Shown here piece by piece: positions 42,834 through 51,769 of a DNA stretch of 64,000 nucleotides. How positions within the stretch are numbered: the stretch's first letter is position 1; every line of letters starts with the position of its first letter. This stretch comes from G025836975 sp048751585 (GTDB lineage Bacteria > Pseudomonadota > Gammaproteobacteria > Burkholderiales > Burkholderiaceae_B): NCBI RefSeq assembly GCF_048751585.1, contig NZ_JAZHOB010000013.1, forward strand, positions 12,104 to 76,103, read 5' to 3'. The notes beneath the pieces are model-generated. The model saw nothing but the letters and a program-made list of their open reading frames with translations. It ran no database searches and was not told the DNA's origin. The translations under genes were made by a program, and so were the position numbers.

Positions 42834-44177
42834 ATGAAACGAAAGCACGATGTCCCCAGGTCGGCGAGCCGCGCGATATTCGGCTTGGGCGCGGCGGCGG
42901 GGCTGGCGCTGCTAAGCGCTTGCGCGGGGTCCTCCAAATTGCCCGAACAGGCCAGCTTCGGCCCTGAACCGCAACTTCCCAAGCCAAGCAAGGCGCTGCT
43001 GCCCACGATCAAGATGGCGGAAGCGATTGGCTGGCGAGACGGCGCCGCCCCCGGAGCGCCTGAAGGCTTCAAGGTCAGCCGCTATGCGGAAGGCCTGGAC
43101 CATCCCCGCTGGGTCTATGTGCTTCCCAACGGCGACGTCCTGGTGGCCGAATCCAATGCGCCGGAGCGCCCCGTTCGGAACGATAAGCTGCGGCTCAGAA
43201 CCATGAGCTATTTCATGCAGAAGGCGGGAGCGGGCACGCCCAGCGCGGACCGCATCACGCTTTTGCGAGACGCCGATGGCGACGGCCGAGCGGAAATCAA
43301 GCAGCCCTTCCTGGAAGGGTTGAATTCACCCTTCGGCATGGCCTTGGTGGGCGATCACCTATACGTCGCCAATACGGATGCCATCATGCGCTTTCCCTAT
43401 AAGCAGGGAGACATCCGCATCAGCGCATCCGGAGAGAAACTTACCGACCTGCCGGCCGGCCCTTTGAATCATCATTGGACAAAAAACATTCTGGCATCGC
43501 CCGACGGCAGGCGCCTTTATGCCACGGTCGGCTCCAACAGCAATGTGGGTGAGAACGGCCTGGACAAGGAAGAAGGCCGGGCGGCCATCTGGGAAGTGGA
43601 TCTTTCGAACGGAGAAAAACGCTTGTTTGCCACCGGCCTGCGCAACCCCAACGGCATGGACTGGGAACCCGCTACGGGCACGCTGTGGACGGTGGTGAAC
43701 GAACGCGATGAGCTGGGGAGCGATCTGGTTCCAGACTACCTTACCTCGGTGAAGAAAGATGGCTTCTATGGCTGGCCGTACAGCTACTTCGGCGGCATCG
43801 TGGATGCGCGGGTAAAGCCGCAACGGCCCGAACTGGTGGACAAGGCGATCAAGCCCGATTACGCGATGGGAACGCACACCGCCGTGCTGGGTCTCGTTTT
43901 CTATCAAGCAAACCTATTCCCGCCGCACTATCGCGGCGGAGCCTTCGTGGGCATGCACGGGTCCTGGAACCGGAAACCGCCCAGCGGCTATAAAGTGGCA
44001 TTCGTACCGTTCAACAATGGCAGGCCCGACGGCATGCCGCAAGACTTTCTGACCGGCTTTCTGAATGACAAGGGACAAGCCCGGGGCCGGCCGGTGGGCG
44101 TGGCCGTGGACAGCCGGGGCGGACTGCTGGTTGCGGATGATGTGGGGAATATTATCTGGCGTGTTGCGCCGGCGTAA
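42834..44177 (+). CDS. Sorbosone-dehydrogenase-type (PQQ-dependent GdhB-like) lipoprotein
   Basis: The 447-residue protein starts with a lipoprotein signal: basic MKRKHDVPRSASR, a hydrophobic stretch and the lipobox LLSAC. It should therefore be anchored in an envelope membrane facing the periplasm. The rest is a six-bladed beta propeller of the soluble glucose/sorbosone dehydrogenase family (PEGFKVSRYAEGLDHPRWVYVLPNGD, GLNSPFGMAL, GLRNPNGMDWEP, GMHGSWNRKPPSGY). Members use PQQ to oxidise sugars or aldehydes. A periplasmic oxidation role would suit a host with 2-ketogluconate uptake, but linkage is only thematic. It is convergent with the RraA-family gene. Confidence 0.9.
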   Translation: MKRKHDVPRSASRAIFGLGAAAGLALLSACAGSSKLPEQASFGPEPQLPKPSKALLPTIKMAEAIGWRDGAAPGAPEGFKVSRYAEGLDHPRWVYVLPNGDVLVAESNAPERPVRNDKLRLRTMSYFMQKAGAGTPSADRITLLRDADGDGRAEIKQPFLEGLNSPFGMALVGDHLYVANTDAIMRFPYKQGDIRISASGEKLTDLPAGPLNHHWTKNILASPDGRRLYATVGSNSNVGENGLDKEEGRAAIWEVDLSNGEKRLFATGLRNPNGMDWEPATGTLWTVVNERDELGSDLVPDYLTSVKKDGFYGWPYSYFGGIVDARVKPQRPELVDKAIKPDYAMGTHTAVLGLVFYQANLFPPHYRGGAFVGMHGSWNRKPPSGYKVAFVPFNNGRPDGMPQDFLTGFLNDKGQARGRPVGVAVDSRGGLLVADDVGNIIWRVAPA

Positions 44178-44190
44178 GCTCAGCCGGGAG

Positions 44191-44910
44191 CTACCGCCCC
44201 GCCGCTTCTCGCCACTGGCTGAATTTCGTCTCTGTTGCCGGCTCTGTGGCCGGATACAAACCAAGAATCGACTCTCCGTTCAGGACTTGCTCGGTAACGA
44301 AATCCTCAAAGACCGTCATCTCGGCCGCCTCCGATGCAATCTCCCCGGCCAGGTGCGCCGGAATGACAACCACCCCTTCCGCGTCTCCCACCACGACGTC
44401 GCCAGGAAAGACCGCCACGTCTCCGCAGCCAATTGGATCGTTGAGAGCAATAGCTTGATGCAGCGTCAAATTGGTCGGTGCCGATGGCCGATTATGATAA
44501 GCAGGAATCGATAGGCGGGCGATCTCGGGCGAATCGCGAAACCCTCCATCGGTCACAACACCGGCAACCTTGCGCATCATCAGCCGCGATACCAGAATCG
44601 ACCCTGCGGAAGCGGCCCTGGGATCCTTTCGACTATCTATGACAAGTACGGCCCCCTCCGGACACTGCTCGACAGCCAGGCGCTGAGGATGGGATCGGTC
44701 GCGAAATACCGCAAGCGGGTTCAAGTCTTCCCGGGCAGGAATGTAGCGCAAAGTGAAGGCTTCCCCCACCATGTTCTCAAGTTGCGTATTGAGAGGTCGA
44801 ACATCCTGGATAAATTGGTTACGCAAGCCGCGCTTAAAAAGGGCTGTGCATAATGTCGCGGTGCTGACGCGCTTCAATTTCTGCCGCGTGCTGTCATCAA
44901 GTTTGGTCAT
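44191..44910 (-). CDS. RraA-family protein, HMG/CHA-type aldolase
   Basis: The 239-residue protein belongs to the RraA/4-hydroxy-4-methyl-2-oxoglutarate aldolase family: VLVIDSRKDPRAASAGSILVSR, the active-site stretch GVVTDGGFRDSPEIA with Arg-Asp, and GDVVVGDAEGVVVIPA. In catabolic operons such proteins are class II aldolases or decarboxylases releasing pyruvate or oxaloacetate, rather than RNase E inhibitors. It is the last gene of the Bug/flavoprotein/ECH/CoA-transferase operon, which supports a catabolic role. Confidence 0.88.
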   Translation of the reverse strand: MTKLDDSTRQKLKRVSTATLCTALFKRGLRNQFIQDVRPLNTQLENMVGEAFTLRYIPAREDLNPLAVFRDRSHPQRLAVEQCPEGAVLVIDSRKDPRAASAGSILVSRLMMRKVAGVVTDGGFRDSPEIARLSIPAYHNRPSAPTNLTLHQAIALNDPIGCGDVAVFPGDVVVGDAEGVVVIPAHLAGEIASEAAEMTVFEDFVTEQVLNGESILGLYPATEPATETKFSQWREAAGR

Positions 44911-44967
44911 CGGTGTAGTCCATGGAAAGTAGCAAAATCTGGAGGGATAAAACGGTTGGCGAAGCGC

Positions 44968-46170
44968 TTAGACGATCCCCGCATCGCGAAGATCAGCCAC
45001 CTGCTCCGCGGCATATCCAAGCCATTCATGCAGAATTTCTTGAGTATGCTCACCCAGGACCGGCGGTGCGGACCAGCCTTCTGTTATATCGAACGCCGAG
45101 AATTTCACGGCTGGACCCAAGGTTGGAATTTCGCCATATTTTTCGTGATGCAGACGCTGTTCCATCTGTCGATGCCGCACTTGCGGATGCGAAAAAACAC
45201 CCTGCATGTTGTTTACCACGGAGCATGGAACTTTCGCTTCGTCCAGCTTGGCTGCCAGTTCCTCGGTTCGATGCCGGGCTATTTCCGCATCAAGAATCGT
45301 ATAGAGCTCATCCCGGTTGTTGACCCGGTCCTGCAGCTCAATGAAGCGCGGATCGGAGATCAGGTCTTGGCGCTTCAGCACCTTGCACAGCTCTGCAAAC
45401 AAGTTGGAAAAGCCCGCCCCGATCACGATCCAGCCATCTAATGAACGAAATGCCTTGTAGGGCACTTGCTGGGCATGTTCGGATCCCCATTTCTCGGGCT
45501 CTTTTCCCAGAATCAAGTATTCGAGCGCGGCATTCGCAAGAAAAGCCACCTCGGACTCAAGCAGGCTCGTCTCGATTCTTTGGCCCGTTCCGGAAACGGT
45601 GCGCTGCAGCAGCGCGGCCAGTACAGCCGCATAGCAATTGGTTCCGGTGATGATGTCGAACGCCGAGGTTCCCATTTTTATTGGCGCACCGCCTCGCTCA
45701 CCGGTGATATTCATGTAGCCGCCAATAGCCTGTATCGTCAGATCGAAGGCCCCCTTCATGCTGTCGGGTCCGTCCGCGCCGAACCCCGACATGCTGGCGT
45801 AGATAAGGCGGGGGTTGTCCGCGGCCAGGCTGTCATAGTCCAGCCCCAGTCTTTGCATGACTCCTGGGCGGAAATTTTCCAGCACCACATCCGCCTTTAG
45901 ACATAGTTCACGTGCAATGGCTTTGCCGCGATCGGTCTGCATATCCAGAGCGATCGATCGCTTGTTGCGATTAGCGGCATAGTAGGTCAGCCCGTTACCC
46001 TCATGAAATGGAGGCCCTTGCGTACGCAAGGGATCCCCCTCTCGGGGGATTTCCACCTTGACGATCTCGGCGCCAAGATCACCGAGCAGTTGAGCGCAAT
46101 AGGGGCCTGCCAGTATCCGCGTAAAATCCGCTACGCGTATCCCTGTGAGTGGTTTGTTGGTTGACTTCAT
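44968..46170 (-). CDS. Family III CoA-transferase (CaiB/BaiF type)
   Basis: The 400-residue protein moves CoA between carboxylic acids. Features are VADFTRILAGPYCAQLLGDLGAEIVKVE near the N-terminus, the conserved Asp region (LCLKADVVLENFRPG), and the dimer-interlocking C-terminal half with MQGVFSHPQVRHRQM. It likely activates the acid that is then processed by the hydratase and flavoprotein encoded upstream. It is 33 bases downstream of the enoyl-CoA hydratase gene. Confidence 0.93.
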   Translation of the reverse strand: MKSTNKPLTGIRVADFTRILAGPYCAQLLGDLGAEIVKVEIPREGDPLRTQGPPFHEGNGLTYYAANRNKRSIALDMQTDRGKAIARELCLKADVVLENFRPGVMQRLGLDYDSLAADNPRLIYASMSGFGADGPDSMKGAFDLTIQAIGGYMNITGERGGAPIKMGTSAFDIITGTNCYAAVLAALLQRTVSGTGQRIETSLLESEVAFLANAALEYLILGKEPEKWGSEHAQQVPYKAFRSLDGWIVIGAGFSNLFAELCKVLKRQDLISDPRFIELQDRVNNRDELYTILDAEIARHRTEELAAKLDEAKVPCSVVNNMQGVFSHPQVRHRQMEQRLHHEKYGEIPTLGPAVKFSAFDITEGWSAPPVLGEHTQEILHEWLGYAAEQVADLRDAGIV

Positions 46171-46203
46171 GGTTGGAGTTCCAGTTCCTTTACATGCATG
46201 TTC

Positions 46204-46980
46204 TTAGCTGCCGATAAAAACCGGTTTACGCTTCTCGAAGTGGGCCCGAATGCCTTCCTCATAATCATGAGTGCCCTCAAGGGGCTGGCGAAGCATCTGG
46301 TCCAGCTTGGCGGCTTCGTCCAAAGGCAGGTCGCCGCCCTCATTGATGGACCGCTTCACGGCGGCCAGCCCCAAGGGACTGGTTTTCTCGACTTCCCTGG
46401 CAAACTCCAGCGCTGCATCAAGAAGAGCGGGTCGTGAGACGACACGCTCGACCAGTCCTATACGATAGGCCTCATGCGCATCAATGCGGCGCGCTGTAAA
46501 AAACAATTGCTTGGCCCGGGCCGGCCCCACGATACGCGGCAACATCAAGGCAGCGCCACTGCCTGGATAAGCGCCCAGGGTCATCTCGGGCCAGCCGAAG
46601 CGCGCATCATCCGCGGCAATACGGGTATCGCAATACAAGGCAAGCTCGAACCCTCCTCCAAGGCACCATCCCCCGATCGCAGCAATAACCGCTTTCGGAG
46701 AGTTGAACAAAGCCTGATTCAGCTTCCAGCCTCCTCGACTTTGCGCCCACTTCTCCTCGGGCGAAAGCGTCCGACGCTCTTTCAGGTCCGTGCCTGCGCA
46801 AAATGCTTTTTCACCCGCGCCTGTCAAGATGACAGAGCGGCAGTCGCGGTCCTCGGACGCCTCTTTTACCGCGTCGATCAGCCTGTCTACCAACTCGTGC
46901 GACAAGGCATTCATCGATTCCGGCCTGTTCAGCGTCAGCATCACCGCTTTGTCAATTTTCTCGTATATCAGCACCGTCAT
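46204..46980 (-). CDS. Enoyl-CoA hydratase/isomerase (crotonase family)
   Basis: The 258-residue crotonase-fold protein shows LNRPESMNALSHEL, the oxyanion-hole segments EKAFCAGTDLKER and GWCLGGGFELALYCD, and DDARFGWPEMTLGAYPG. A Glu occurs at the position of one usual hydratase acid (WPEM); the second catalytic Glu position holds GSGA, so hydratase activity versus isomerase or hydrolase is open. It sits between the flavoprotein and the CoA-transferase in one leftward operon. Confidence 0.9.
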   Translation of the reverse strand: MTVLIYEKIDKAVMLTLNRPESMNALSHELVDRLIDAVKEASEDRDCRSVILTGAGEKAFCAGTDLKERRTLSPEEKWAQSRGGWKLNQALFNSPKAVIAAIGGWCLGGGFELALYCDTRIAADDARFGWPEMTLGAYPGSGAALMLPRIVGPARAKQLFFTARRIDAHEAYRIGLVERVVSRPALLDAALEFAREVEKTSPLGLAAVKRSINEGGDLPLDEAAKLDQMLRQPLEGTHDYEEGIRAHFEKRKPVFIGS

Positions 46981-47005
46981 GGCATCCCTCCTTTAGTCTC
47001 AAGAT

Positions 47006-48652
47006 TCATTCAATACCGCAACGGCCGATCTCAAGCTCGCCGGTTTGAGTTTTACGCACGCTGACGTGGCACATCCAATTGCGGTCGTCGCGGATCGGGT
47101 AATCATCCCTCCAGTGCGCTCCCCTGCTTTCCGTTCTTTCCAGGCAAGAGCGGCTAACCGCCTTTGCCGCCATGATAAAACTGATGGCCTCCAGCGCCTT
47201 TACCCGATCCGCGGGCTTGTCCAGGCACAAGCCCGCGCGCAACTCATCATGCAGGATGCGCAAATCTTCCAAGGCGCTAAGCAGATCGCGTTCCGTACGT
47301 ACAATGCCGGCATGATCAAGCATCGTTTGCCGCACAGCATTCTTGATATCTTCCGGCCGAGGGCCATCGGCCCGATCCGGCAAGCTGGTCAGCTTCTCCA
47401 TCGCGCTCGCAACAATACCGGCCCAAGGCAGTCCACTCAGCTTCCTGCGGCCGGAGGCCGCCGCCGCGCCAGCGATCCCACCGAAAATTATGGCATCGCT
47501 TCCGCCATTGCCGGCTATCCGGCTTGCCCCGTGCACACCGCCGCTGGCCTCTCCGGCCGCATACAATCCCTGGATTCCGGTATGGCAATTCGCGTCGATC
47601 CGTATGCCGCCCATATGGCTGTGCGCAGCCGGTTTTACCCATATGGGACCCCGGCCGGGATCGATGCCCGCGAGCCTTAACCGCTTGCAATGAGCGATGT
47701 AGCTTTCCAGGCGTGATGGCGGAATATTGGACGTATCAAAAAGGACAGTGCCCTCTTTTTCCGCCCTTCCCGCGCTGACCTCAGACTGGATGGCCAGTGC
47801 AATCTTGGCTTTCTCTATCTGCATTTCACCGTGCCCGGGGTTGTGTTCCAGCATGAAGCGCTGCCCCAGCCTGTTTCGCAAGGTGGCGCCGTCGGCAAAC
47901 ATGGCCGTAGGCATCTCCATGCCACAGCATGGGCCGGGCTCCACAATGACCGTCGGCTCAAACTGGACGAATTCCATATCTATCAGCGTCGCCCCGCTGT
48001 CGAGCGCAAAAGCGTATGAATCGGCGGTAATGTCGGGGGGATAGGTGCTGTTTCCATATATGGCCCCCACCCCTCCCATCGCCAGCACGGTAGACGCCGC
48101 CCGCACAGCCACCATACGCGTCCCGTCCCTGCGGCAAAGCAAGGCGCCAACCACAGAGGAGGCGTGTTGAAGAAGACTTATCGCTTTCCAGCCCGCAAGC
48201 TTTTGTATCCCCTGTTCGTCGGACAACTCGACCAGGCGGCTCACGGCAAGCCGCCCGATGCCGTTAGGATGATAGACCGAGCGGGCAAATGTGTTTCCGG
48301 ATAAATGCCGGCGTGCTATGACGCCCCCATCGAACTGCAGCGGCACACCGATTTCGATCAGGTCGCGCAAAGCCGCGGCGGCATTGCCTGCCATGACCTC
48401 AACCAGCCGCCTGTCGTTTATGCCATAGCCGCCTTCGATGGTATCGCGCGCATACGCCTCAATCGAATCGGGTGAATCCGCGCCCTCTCGTGGAACATTG
48501 AAACCGATAATATGCTGCGAAGCGCCCTTGGCCTGGTAAGCGATGACCACCTTGGCGCCTGAGCGCCTGGCGGCGTTGGCGGCTCTATAACCGGCCAGCC
48601 CGCCGCCCAGCACCAGTACATCCGTATCAACTGTTTCTATCGAAGCAGCCAT
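47006..48652 (-). CDS. FAD-dependent oxidoreductase of the fumarate reductase/succinate dehydrogenase flavoprotein family
   Basis: The 548-residue protein has the FAD-binding motif VLVLGGGLAGYRAANAARRSG, MGGVGAIYGNSTYPPDITADSYAFAL, the active-site region AHSHMGGIRIDANC, GLYAAGEASGGVHGASRIAGNGG and the C-terminal ESRGAHWRDDYP block typical of SdhA/FrdA/aspartate oxidase proteins. No membrane anchor or iron-sulfur partner gene is present, so it probably works as a soluble dehydrogenase or reductase of an acid. The ATG at 48652 has AGGA 8 bases upstream. Confidence 0.9.
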   Translation of the reverse strand: MAASIETVDTDVLVLGGGLAGYRAANAARRSGAKVVIAYQAKGASQHIIGFNVPREGADSPDSIEAYARDTIEGGYGINDRRLVEVMAGNAAAALRDLIEIGVPLQFDGGVIARRHLSGNTFARSVYHPNGIGRLAVSRLVELSDEQGIQKLAGWKAISLLQHASSVVGALLCRRDGTRMVAVRAASTVLAMGGVGAIYGNSTYPPDITADSYAFALDSGATLIDMEFVQFEPTVIVEPGPCCGMEMPTAMFADGATLRNRLGQRFMLEHNPGHGEMQIEKAKIALAIQSEVSAGRAEKEGTVLFDTSNIPPSRLESYIAHCKRLRLAGIDPGRGPIWVKPAAHSHMGGIRIDANCHTGIQGLYAAGEASGGVHGASRIAGNGGSDAIIFGGIAGAAAASGRRKLSGLPWAGIVASAMEKLTSLPDRADGPRPEDIKNAVRQTMLDHAGIVRTERDLLSALEDLRILHDELRAGLCLDKPADRVKALEAISFIMAAKAVSRSCLERTESRGAHWRDDYPIRDDRNWMCHVSVRKTQTGELEIGRCGIE

Positions 48653-48711
48653 CACCCATCCTCGTTCTCAAATTAGTCTTGTGCTGGTCAAGCACCCACA
48701 GACAGGGCAGG

Positions 48712-49713
48712 CTAGTTCGGGTCTATGCCCACGTCCTGGATGATCTTCATCCATTTCTTTTGCGCGCCGACCATCATTTCCTGCATTCCCGCGGGCGTGG
48801 AGCTGCGGCTGGTGACTCCCTGCTTGGAGAATGTCTCCTTGATCTCTGGCGATTTCACCGCCTCCACCAGCTCATGATTCAATTTCTGTATGATCGCCTC
48901 AGGTGTCCCGACGGGAACGGCAAAACCGAACTGGCCCACGACCACGTAGTCCGGATAACCCGATTCCTTGACTGTGGGCACATCCGGCATCGTTGACGAG
49001 CGTGTGTCGCCCGTCACCGCGAGCGCACGCAATTTGCCGGCGCGTATATGGGGAAGAAGAGCCAGCACATTTCCGAAAGTCACATCGATCTGACCGCCTA
49101 TCAAATCGGTCACCACGGGACCATCGCCCTTATACGGAACGTGCGTAAGCTTTATATCCGCTGTGCTCAGGAACAGCTCCGTGCTCAGATGGCTGACCCC
49201 GCCAACGCCGGACGATCCATAGTTCAGGCTATTCGGCTTCGCCTTGGCAAGAGCCACGAACTCCTCAAGCGTTTTAGCCTTCACGCTCGGGTTGACGGCG
49301 ATCACATAAGGCGTGTCTCCAACAAGCCCAAGCGCGTTGAAGCTCTTTACCGGATCGAAGGGAAGGTTTTTATACAGACCTTTGGACGATGTGTGCGGAA
49401 CAAGATTCAAGATCAACAGCGTATAGCCATCGGGAGCCGAATTTGCCGCAAATGCGGCGCCAATGGTGCCCCCGGCACCAGGCCGATTGTCCACAACCAC
49501 CGGAGTGCCCATTTGCTCCTGAAGCCTGGCGCCCACCGCGCGAGCCATGGCGTCGGTGCCGCCGCCTGGTGAAAAAGGAACAACAATGGTAATTGGTTTG
49601 TTCGGGTATGTGGATTGAGCTGCGACCACGCTGGCAGCCGCTGAAGCGAAACACGCGGCAAGGCCCAACAGGGAAAAACGAGGCCACGCCCCAAAGAATC
49701 CTGCGAAAGTCAT
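48712..49713 (-). CDS. Bug-family (TctC-type) solute-binding protein
   Basis: The 333-residue periplasmic receptor has a signal peptide ending ASVVAA and then QSTYPNKPITIVVPFSPG, GRTDxxAR-like GGTDAMARAVG, VVVDNRPGAGG, and GSSGVGGVSHLS. Bug proteins bind carboxylated ligands and work with TctAB permeases encoded elsewhere. No tctAB genes are present in this window. The ATG at 49713 follows AGGAG. It heads the leftward flavoprotein/ECH/CoA-transferase/RraA operon and is divergent from a LysR gene, implying the ligand is that operon's substrate or its inducer. Confidence 0.92.
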   Translation of the reverse strand: MTFAGFFGAWPRFSLLGLAACFASAAASVVAAQSTYPNKPITIVVPFSPGGGTDAMARAVGARLQEQMGTPVVVDNRPGAGGTIGAAFAANSAPDGYTLLILNLVPHTSSKGLYKNLPFDPVKSFNALGLVGDTPYVIAVNPSVKAKTLEEFVALAKAKPNSLNYGSSGVGGVSHLSTELFLSTADIKLTHVPYKGDGPVVTDLIGGQIDVTFGNVLALLPHIRAGKLRALAVTGDTRSSTMPDVPTVKESGYPDYVVVGQFGFAVPVGTPEAIIQKLNHELVEAVKSPEIKETFSKQGVTSRSSTPAGMQEMMVGAQKKWMKIIQDVGIDPN

Positions 49714-49835
49714 GAGTTTATCTCCTATATTGTTGTTGGTCTCGACGGCAGCAAATTTGTATGCCATGCCTTGCCGTTGGCAACATTCTAAAGGTCTGCC
49801 TTACAAGCCGCCAAACGATAAAAACTTGGACATTC

Positions 49836-49850
49836 ATGAGTTAAAGTCAT
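49836..49850. promoter_or_regulatory. Candidate LysR-type site in the Bug/LysR divergent promoter
   Basis: ATGAGTTAAAGTCAT is a dyad with ATGA/TCAT arms that also satisfies the T-N11-A rule of LysR binding sites. It ends 11 bases before the LysR start and about 125 bases from the Bug start. Confidence 0.4.
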
Positions 49851-49861
49851 AAACTTTCGAA

Positions 49862-50791
49862 ATGTCCTGGCATATACCATCGATTTCATCGCTGCGAGCC
49901 TTTGAAGCTTCGGCAAGGCACATGAGTTTCACAAAGGCGGCGGCGGAGCTGCACCTGACCCAAAGCGCCGTCAGCAGGCAAATCGCGCTGATGGAAGAAT
50001 CTCTGGGCCTGCTTCTTTTTCAAAGGGTACGGCAACGGCTGATTTTGACCGACGCGGGACAGCAGTACGCCGAGGCGGTAAGGGCCGCCCTCGGCCAGAT
50101 ACAAGAGGCCACGGTAACGCTGCTGGCTCACAAAGGGCGCGGCGGCGCGTTAAGAATCGCCACCGCCCCCGCATTCGCAACCAAATGGCTGATTCCCCGG
50201 CTGGCACGCTTCAACGACGCCCATCCGGGCATAGTCATCAACCTGTCAACGCGGGATGTGCCGTTCGATCTCGAGCGCGATGATTTCGACGCAGCCTTCC
50301 ACTACGGCTCCAACGACTGGGCGAATGTTCTCTCGGAATCGCTGGTGGGCCATGATTTGGTTGCTGTCTGTTCTCCCACGTATCTTGAACAGCATCCCCG
50401 TATTGCCTCTCCCGTCGACTTGAAGGAGCATGTCCTGCTGCAGCAAACGAGGCGCCCAAGGAAATGGCGGGATTGGTTCGAGGCCATGGGAGTAAACGGC
50501 CTGGATGCCGGAGCCGGTCCAAGATTCGAACATTTCTATATGATTGCGCAAGCCGCTATCGCGCATCTGGGTATCGGGCTAGTGCCTCGCCTGCTGGTGG
50601 AAGACGACATTGCGAATGGCCGCCTTGTTGTGCCATTGCCTACACCGTTCTACAGCGGCGATTCTTATTGTCTGGTTTATCCGCCATCGAAACGGAATGA
50701 TCCCAGGCTGGAACAGTTCCGTCGCTGGTTGATCAGCGAAGCCGAGACTAGCCTTGAGGGCCGGCCTGCGCTCCCTGCTCAAGAAACATGA
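49862..50791 (+). CDS. LysR-family regulator, GcvA-like
   Basis: The 309-residue LTTR has the N-terminal helix-turn-helix typical of the GcvA group (SSLRAFEASARHMSFTKAA, LHLTQSAVSRQIALMEESLG) and a two-lobe effector domain (LRIATAPAFATKWLIPRLARF). It is divergent from the Bug-led operon and is its likely activator. The 3' end overlaps the convergent 2-hydroxyacid dehydrogenase gene by 44 bases. The ATG at 49862 directly precedes the conserved HTH region. Confidence 0.92.
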   Translation: MSWHIPSISSLRAFEASARHMSFTKAAAELHLTQSAVSRQIALMEESLGLLLFQRVRQRLILTDAGQQYAEAVRAALGQIQEATVTLLAHKGRGGALRIATAPAFATKWLIPRLARFNDAHPGIVINLSTRDVPFDLERDDFDAAFHYGSNDWANVLSESLVGHDLVAVCSPTYLEQHPRIASPVDLKEHVLLQQTRRPRKWRDWFEAMGVNGLDAGAGPRFEHFYMIAQAAIAHLGIGLVPRLLVEDDIANGRLVVPLPTPFYSGDSYCLVYPPSKRNDPRLEQFRRWLISEAETSLEGRPALPAQET

Positions 50792-51752
50792 GAAAGCGTT
50801 CAAAGGCCGCCCCAAACAACACCTCGTAACTGCTTTTTTCCACAAAGCCGATATGGGGCGTCGCCGTGACATTAAGGCCATCGTAGGGCCCGTTGGAAGC
50901 CAGAACAGGTTCGTCGTCGTGCACGTCCAGCGCCGCGGCGCCGGGCCTGCCCATCGCCAAGGCTTCCCGCAGCGCGCCGGGTTCGATCAGACCCGGCCGG
51001 CTGGTATTGACCAATAGCGCGGTCGGCTTCATAAGCGCCAGATCACTACGCCTTACCGAATGGCGGGACGTCTCGTTCATCCGCATATGCAAGGTCAGCA
51101 CATCGCTGCGCCTGAAAAGAGCTTCGCGGCTTTCAGCCAGTTCCACGCCTGTCTCGCGCGCGGCGGTCCGAGTTTGTTCCCGGCCCCATACCAGAATCCG
51201 CATGCCGAAGGCCTGGCCATATTGCGCAAGCAGGCGCCCTATGCGGCCATAACCCAGTATGCCCAATGTCTGGCCCTGCACGGACTGCCCTATGCCGACG
51301 GGCGGATTGGTCTTATGCCATTGGCCCCGCGCCATGCTGGCCATGTATTCAGGCACGCGGCGCCTTGCATTAAGGATCAAGGCCCAGGTGATCTCCGCCG
51401 CCGAATGGCCGTCGCTTCCGCCACCTTCAATTATGGGAATGCCGAGCGCCGCGCAAGCGGCCTGGTCGATATGGGATGTCTCTGGCGCTCCCGCCGTGCC
51501 GGTTTGAACGATGGCCTTGAGTGACGGCAGCTTGTCCAGCAAGCCGGCGGTGATACGGCTGCGTTCCCGTATCAATACCAGGTACTGGACATCGGCCAGC
51601 AGATGGATCTGAGCAGCCCCAAGCGGCATGCTATCGATGATGCGGATGTCGGCCCCGGGCAGGTGCTGTTTCAGGCGGCTGAATGCCTCAAGCTCCGGGA
51701 CGAGCTTCTGATAGTCATCGAGAATCGCAATGATCACGCGGGAGTTATTCAT
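50748..51752 (-). CDS. D-2-hydroxyacid dehydrogenase family protein
   Basis: The 334-residue NAD-dependent enzyme of the phosphoglycerate-dehydrogenase-like group has GQTLGILGYGRIGRLLAQYG, catalytic Arg in LVNTSRPGLIE, the Asp/Glu region LDVHDDEPV and His in ATPHIGF. It probably reduces or oxidises a 2-keto/2-hydroxy acid. The downstream end overlaps the convergent LysR gene by 44 bases. It follows a Bug receptor gene by 17 bases, so the pair may import and process one acid. Confidence 0.9.
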   Translation of the reverse strand: MNNSRVIIAILDDYQKLVPELEAFSRLKQHLPGADIRIIDSMPLGAAQIHLLADVQYLVLIRERSRITAGLLDKLPSLKAIVQTGTAGAPETSHIDQAACAALGIPIIEGGGSDGHSAAEITWALILNARRRVPEYMASMARGQWHKTNPPVGIGQSVQGQTLGILGYGRIGRLLAQYGQAFGMRILVWGREQTRTAARETGVELAESREALFRRSDVLTLHMRMNETSRHSVRRSDLALMKPTALLVNTSRPGLIEPGALREALAMGRPGAAALDVHDDEPVLASNGPYDGLNVTATPHIGFVEKSSYEVLFGAAFERFLMFLEQGAQAGPQG

Positions 51753-51769
51753 GAAGACCCATACCTTTC

